Assembly (NCBI GenBank): GCA_028290325.1
Contig: JAQGJY010000110.1
Location: 1 to 6,860, forward strand
DNA length: 6,860 nt
From: Tardiphaga sp.
Lineage (GTDB): Bacteria > Pseudomonadota > Alphaproteobacteria > Rhizobiales > Xanthobacteraceae
Direction of reading: 5' to 3'
The notes below the pieces were generated by a model that was not told the DNA's origin, did no database searches, and saw only the letters and a program-made list of their open reading frames with translations. The position numbers and the translations under genes were made by a program. Of the stretch, positions 5,699-6,860 are shown piece by piece (positions within the stretch are counted from its first letter, which is position 1; every line of letters begins with the position of its first letter).

Positions 5699-5713
5699 TT
5701 AACTCTCCGTTAG
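5699..5713 (+). promoter_or_regulatory. Possible CtrA-like box
   Basis: TTAA, seven bases (CTCTCCG), then TTAG, against the alphaproteobacterial CtrA consensus TTAA-N7-TTAA, so seven of eight fixed bases agree. It ends 39 bases before the ATG at 5753, a plausible promoter position. A match of this size can occur by chance, though the surrounding DNA is GC-rich, which makes it less common. Confidence 0.25.
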
Positions 5714-5752
5714 GATATTGCATCGCATTCTAGCGGCTGAGGAGAACCAGCC

Positions 5753-6199
5753 ATGCCATCCAGTTCGTCCAGCCGCGAAGCGTTCGAAAATGATTTTTGC
5801 CCGGTCCGCGAGGATCTGCTCGGCGAAATGTATCGCGCGAATGAGAACGGTCTGCCGCGTCTCGTCGAGACGGTGACGCCGGATGTGCGCGCGATGCTGG
5901 CGCTGTTCTGTTATCGCCGCAACCATTTGCATGCGCTGGCTCTGACGATCGCGGCCAGCTGCAGCGAACGCGATCTCTACCAGCTCGGCGGTCGTGTCGG
6001 TTCGACGCTGTATGCGCTGTCGCGTGAGGCCACGACCGCGCGCCCCACCGCGCCGTCGTCTTACGGTCACCGCAAGCCGATCACGCTGTCGACCAAGCCG
6101 CTGCAGACATTTCAGCCGATGCAGGATGATCTCGACGATGAGGACGAGATGATCGAAGCGCCCGCTATCGCTGACGCTGATCACGCCGTCGTCGCCTAA
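5753..6199 (+). CDS. Uncharacterised 148-aa cytoplasmic protein
   Basis: The start is well supported: GAGGAG (5739-5744) lies eight bases upstream of the ATG. There is no signal peptide or membrane segment. Residues 15-90 look folded: DFCPVREDLLGEMYRANENG, then a helix-rich stretch with VRAMLALFCYRRNHLHALAL and GGRVGSTLYALS. Residues 91-148 look disordered, with an acidic run DDLDDEDE (125-132). Three cysteines (16, 53, 70) show no metal-site spacing. I do not recognise a named domain; it resembles lineage-restricted hypothetical proteins of Bradyrhizobium relatives. Its stop is only 11 bases from the stop of the convergent minus-strand gene. The palindrome and CtrA-like box upstream suggest its own regulated promoter. 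Confidence 0.8.
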   Translation: MPSSSSSREAFENDFCPVREDLLGEMYRANENGLPRLVETVTPDVRAMLALFCYRRNHLHALALTIAASCSERDLYQLGGRVGSTLYALSREATTARPTAPSSYGHRKPITLSTKPLQTFQPMQDDLDDEDEMIEAPAIADADHAVVA

Positions 6200-6210
6200 G
6201 ACACCCGGTT

Positions 6211-6531
6211 TCAGGTTGCCGGCAGCGCCGGCAGTCCGAACTTACGTCGCGCCATCGCGCATTCGGGATCGCCGGGCTGGCAGGTCCGGCACACGTCGGG
6301 TCGTATCTCGTAAATACCGCAAGCGGTCGCTTCGCCGATCACTCCCGTCAAGGCCGAGCAGCGCTCGCCGTCGCAGCGCATCCCCGACAGCCGCTCATTG
6401 ACGAACTTGTCCGGGATCAGGTCGAGCGCGGCATCGTCCTCGATCGTGAAGCGCGGCCAGTTGCGCGAATAGCTGCAACATGCCCCGCAAGGCTGGCACG
6501 GATTGTCCGGATCATGATGCGTCGCTGTCAT
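6211..6531 (-). CDS. YkgJ-family cysteine cluster protein (putative Zn/Fe-binding)
   Basis: A 106-residue protein with ten cysteines. The family mark CQPCGACC is at 12-19, followed by SRNWPRFTIEDD. Further cysteines fall at 53, 58, 71, 81, 84 and 91, in CGIYEIRPDVCRTC and the PECAMARRKFG tail. This order (C-x2-C-G-x-CC near the start, then C-x-I/IY-x-x-RP-x-x-C) matches the YkgJ / CxxCxxCC family, annotated as a putative zinc- or iron-chelating domain. The biochemical role of the family is unsettled. Start at 6531: AAGG lies about seven bases upstream and the cysteine motif begins at residue 12. The gene begins 42 bases after the stop of the AHSA1 gene on the same strand, so they are probably cotranscribed. 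Full length for a compact member of the family. Confidence 0.87.
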   Translation of the reverse strand: MTATHHDPDNPCQPCGACCSYSRNWPRFTIEDDAALDLIPDKFVNERLSGMRCDGERCSALTGVIGEATACGIYEIRPDVCRTCQPGDPECAMARRKFGLPALPAT

Positions 6532-6573
6532 ACGACGGCCTTGTAAACGATCGCCGCTGAATTCGCACGAGGA

Positions 6574-6860
6574 CTAAATCGTTCGTGCCAGCGCTTCGAG
6601 TTGATCGGTTGCGATACCCCAGCCCACAAAGAATCCCATCTTCTCGTGCGCATCGCGATCCTCCGCGCTCCAATGGCGGACGGTCGCGGTATAGCGCGTC
6701 TTGCCGTCCTCATCGGCCATCTCGATCGTGCCGACCATGAAAGCCTTCTGCGACGGCAGCCAGGCTTGCGTGAACGCATCGGTGAAAACCAGCCGTTCGT
6801 TCGGCACGACATCAAGATAGACGCCGCGGTTCGGCATGACTTCGCTGTCTGGACCATTCA
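6574..6860 (-). CDS. AHSA1/SRPBCC-domain protein, C-terminal part (5' truncated by window edge)
   Basis: The frame is open to the right edge of the window, so the start lies outside; the in-frame Met at 6837 is internal, preceded by NGPDSEV. The visible part carries MPNRGVYLDVVPNERLVFTD, then AFMVGTIEMADEDGKTRYTATVRHW and finally EKMGFFVGWGIATDQLEALA. This is the second half of the START-like helix-grip fold of the AHSA1 (Aha1 C-terminal-like) group of SRPBCC proteins. In it, an edge strand carries G-V-Y-x-x-V-x-P-N-E-R-L-V-F and the closing helix carries M-G-F-x-x-G-W. Bacterial members bind small hydrophobic ligands or have unknown roles, often beside an ArsR-type regulator, which if present here would be outside the window. 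The YkgJ-type gene follows 42 bases later in the same direction. Confidence 0.87.
   Translation of the reverse strand, partial: NGPDSEVMPNRGVYLDVVPNERLVFTDAFTQAWLPSQKAFMVGTIEMADEDGKTRYTATVRHWSAEDRDAHEKMGFFVGWGIATDQLEALARTI

Larger units (their letters stand above)
5435..5752. other. Divergent intergenic region of 318 bases
   Basis: This lies between the start of the minus-strand secreted protein and the start of the plus-strand 148-aa protein, so it should hold both promoters. Visible items are a direct repeat TCCATGGGT (5442-5450 and 5475-5483) near the minus-strand start, a perfect palindrome at 5656-5674, and a TTAA-N7-TTAG box at 5699-5713. Frames crossing it on either strand look like chance openings. 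I could not find a convincing -35/-10 pair for either gene. Confidence 0.6.

Noticed and set aside
4889..5713. A 274-codon plus-strand frame running from the nitroreductase into the divergent gap
   Set aside because: It is out of frame with the nitroreductase, crosses the terminator and the antisense of the secreted protein, has no ribosome site, and has shadow-like Arg/Ala composition.
5699..6184. A 161-codon minus-strand frame opposite the 148-aa protein
   Set aside because: Arg-rich shadow without a ribosome site; the plus-strand gene has GAGGAG at ideal spacing.
6217..6233. TGCCGGC/AGC/GCCGGCA hairpin as a terminator between the convergent genes
   Set aside because: It is inside the end of the minus-strand coding sequence (LPALPA codons) and has no T-run on either side.

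Overview
The window is high-GC DNA with the codon bias and intergenic palindromic repeats of an alphaproteobacterium. It is most likely a member of the Bradyrhizobium / Rhodopseudomonas / Afipia group. That placement rests on protein flavour and repeat style as I remember them; no database was searched.

Left two thirds (1-5123, all + strand): a catabolic acyl-CoA gene cluster. It begins with the C-terminal end of a feruloyl-CoA-synthase-like CoA ligase (1-212). Three acyl-CoA dehydrogenase genes follow (369-1496, 1699-2946, 3097-4329), then a nitroreductase-family flavoprotein (4434-5123). A strong hairpin terminator (5131-5160) closes the cluster. The simplest reading is that the ligase activates an aromatic or other carboxylic acid to its CoA thioester, the dehydrogenases insert the alpha,beta double bond, and the flavoprotein does an unassigned redox step. 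The substrate cannot be read from the sequence.

The dehydrogenases are the most interesting part. The first (375 aa) has lost the flavin-binding signature and the catalytic glutamate but keeps the motifs that reach into the neighbouring subunit's FAD site. The second and third (415 and 410 aa, about 80% identical by eye) show the opposite pattern. This looks like a heteromeric (alpha2beta2-type) enzyme with one small subunit and two alternative large subunits made by tandem duplication. The three gaps from 213 to 3096 hold palindromic dispersed repeats. The fourth gap, before the nitroreductase, holds a copy of an element also found in front of the third dehydrogenase.

Right third (5124-6860): unrelated small genes. 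A short exported Gly/His-rich protein lies on the minus strand (5177-5434), convergent with the nitroreductase. Divergent from it is an uncharacterised 148-aa protein (5753-6199). The 318-base gap between these two holds a perfect 19-base palindrome and a CtrA-like box. Finally, two minus-strand genes, a YkgJ-type cysteine-cluster protein (6211-6531) and an AHSA1/SRPBCC protein cut by the window edge (6574-6860), probably form a small operon.

I saw no tRNA, rRNA, CRISPR array, transposase or prophage gene.
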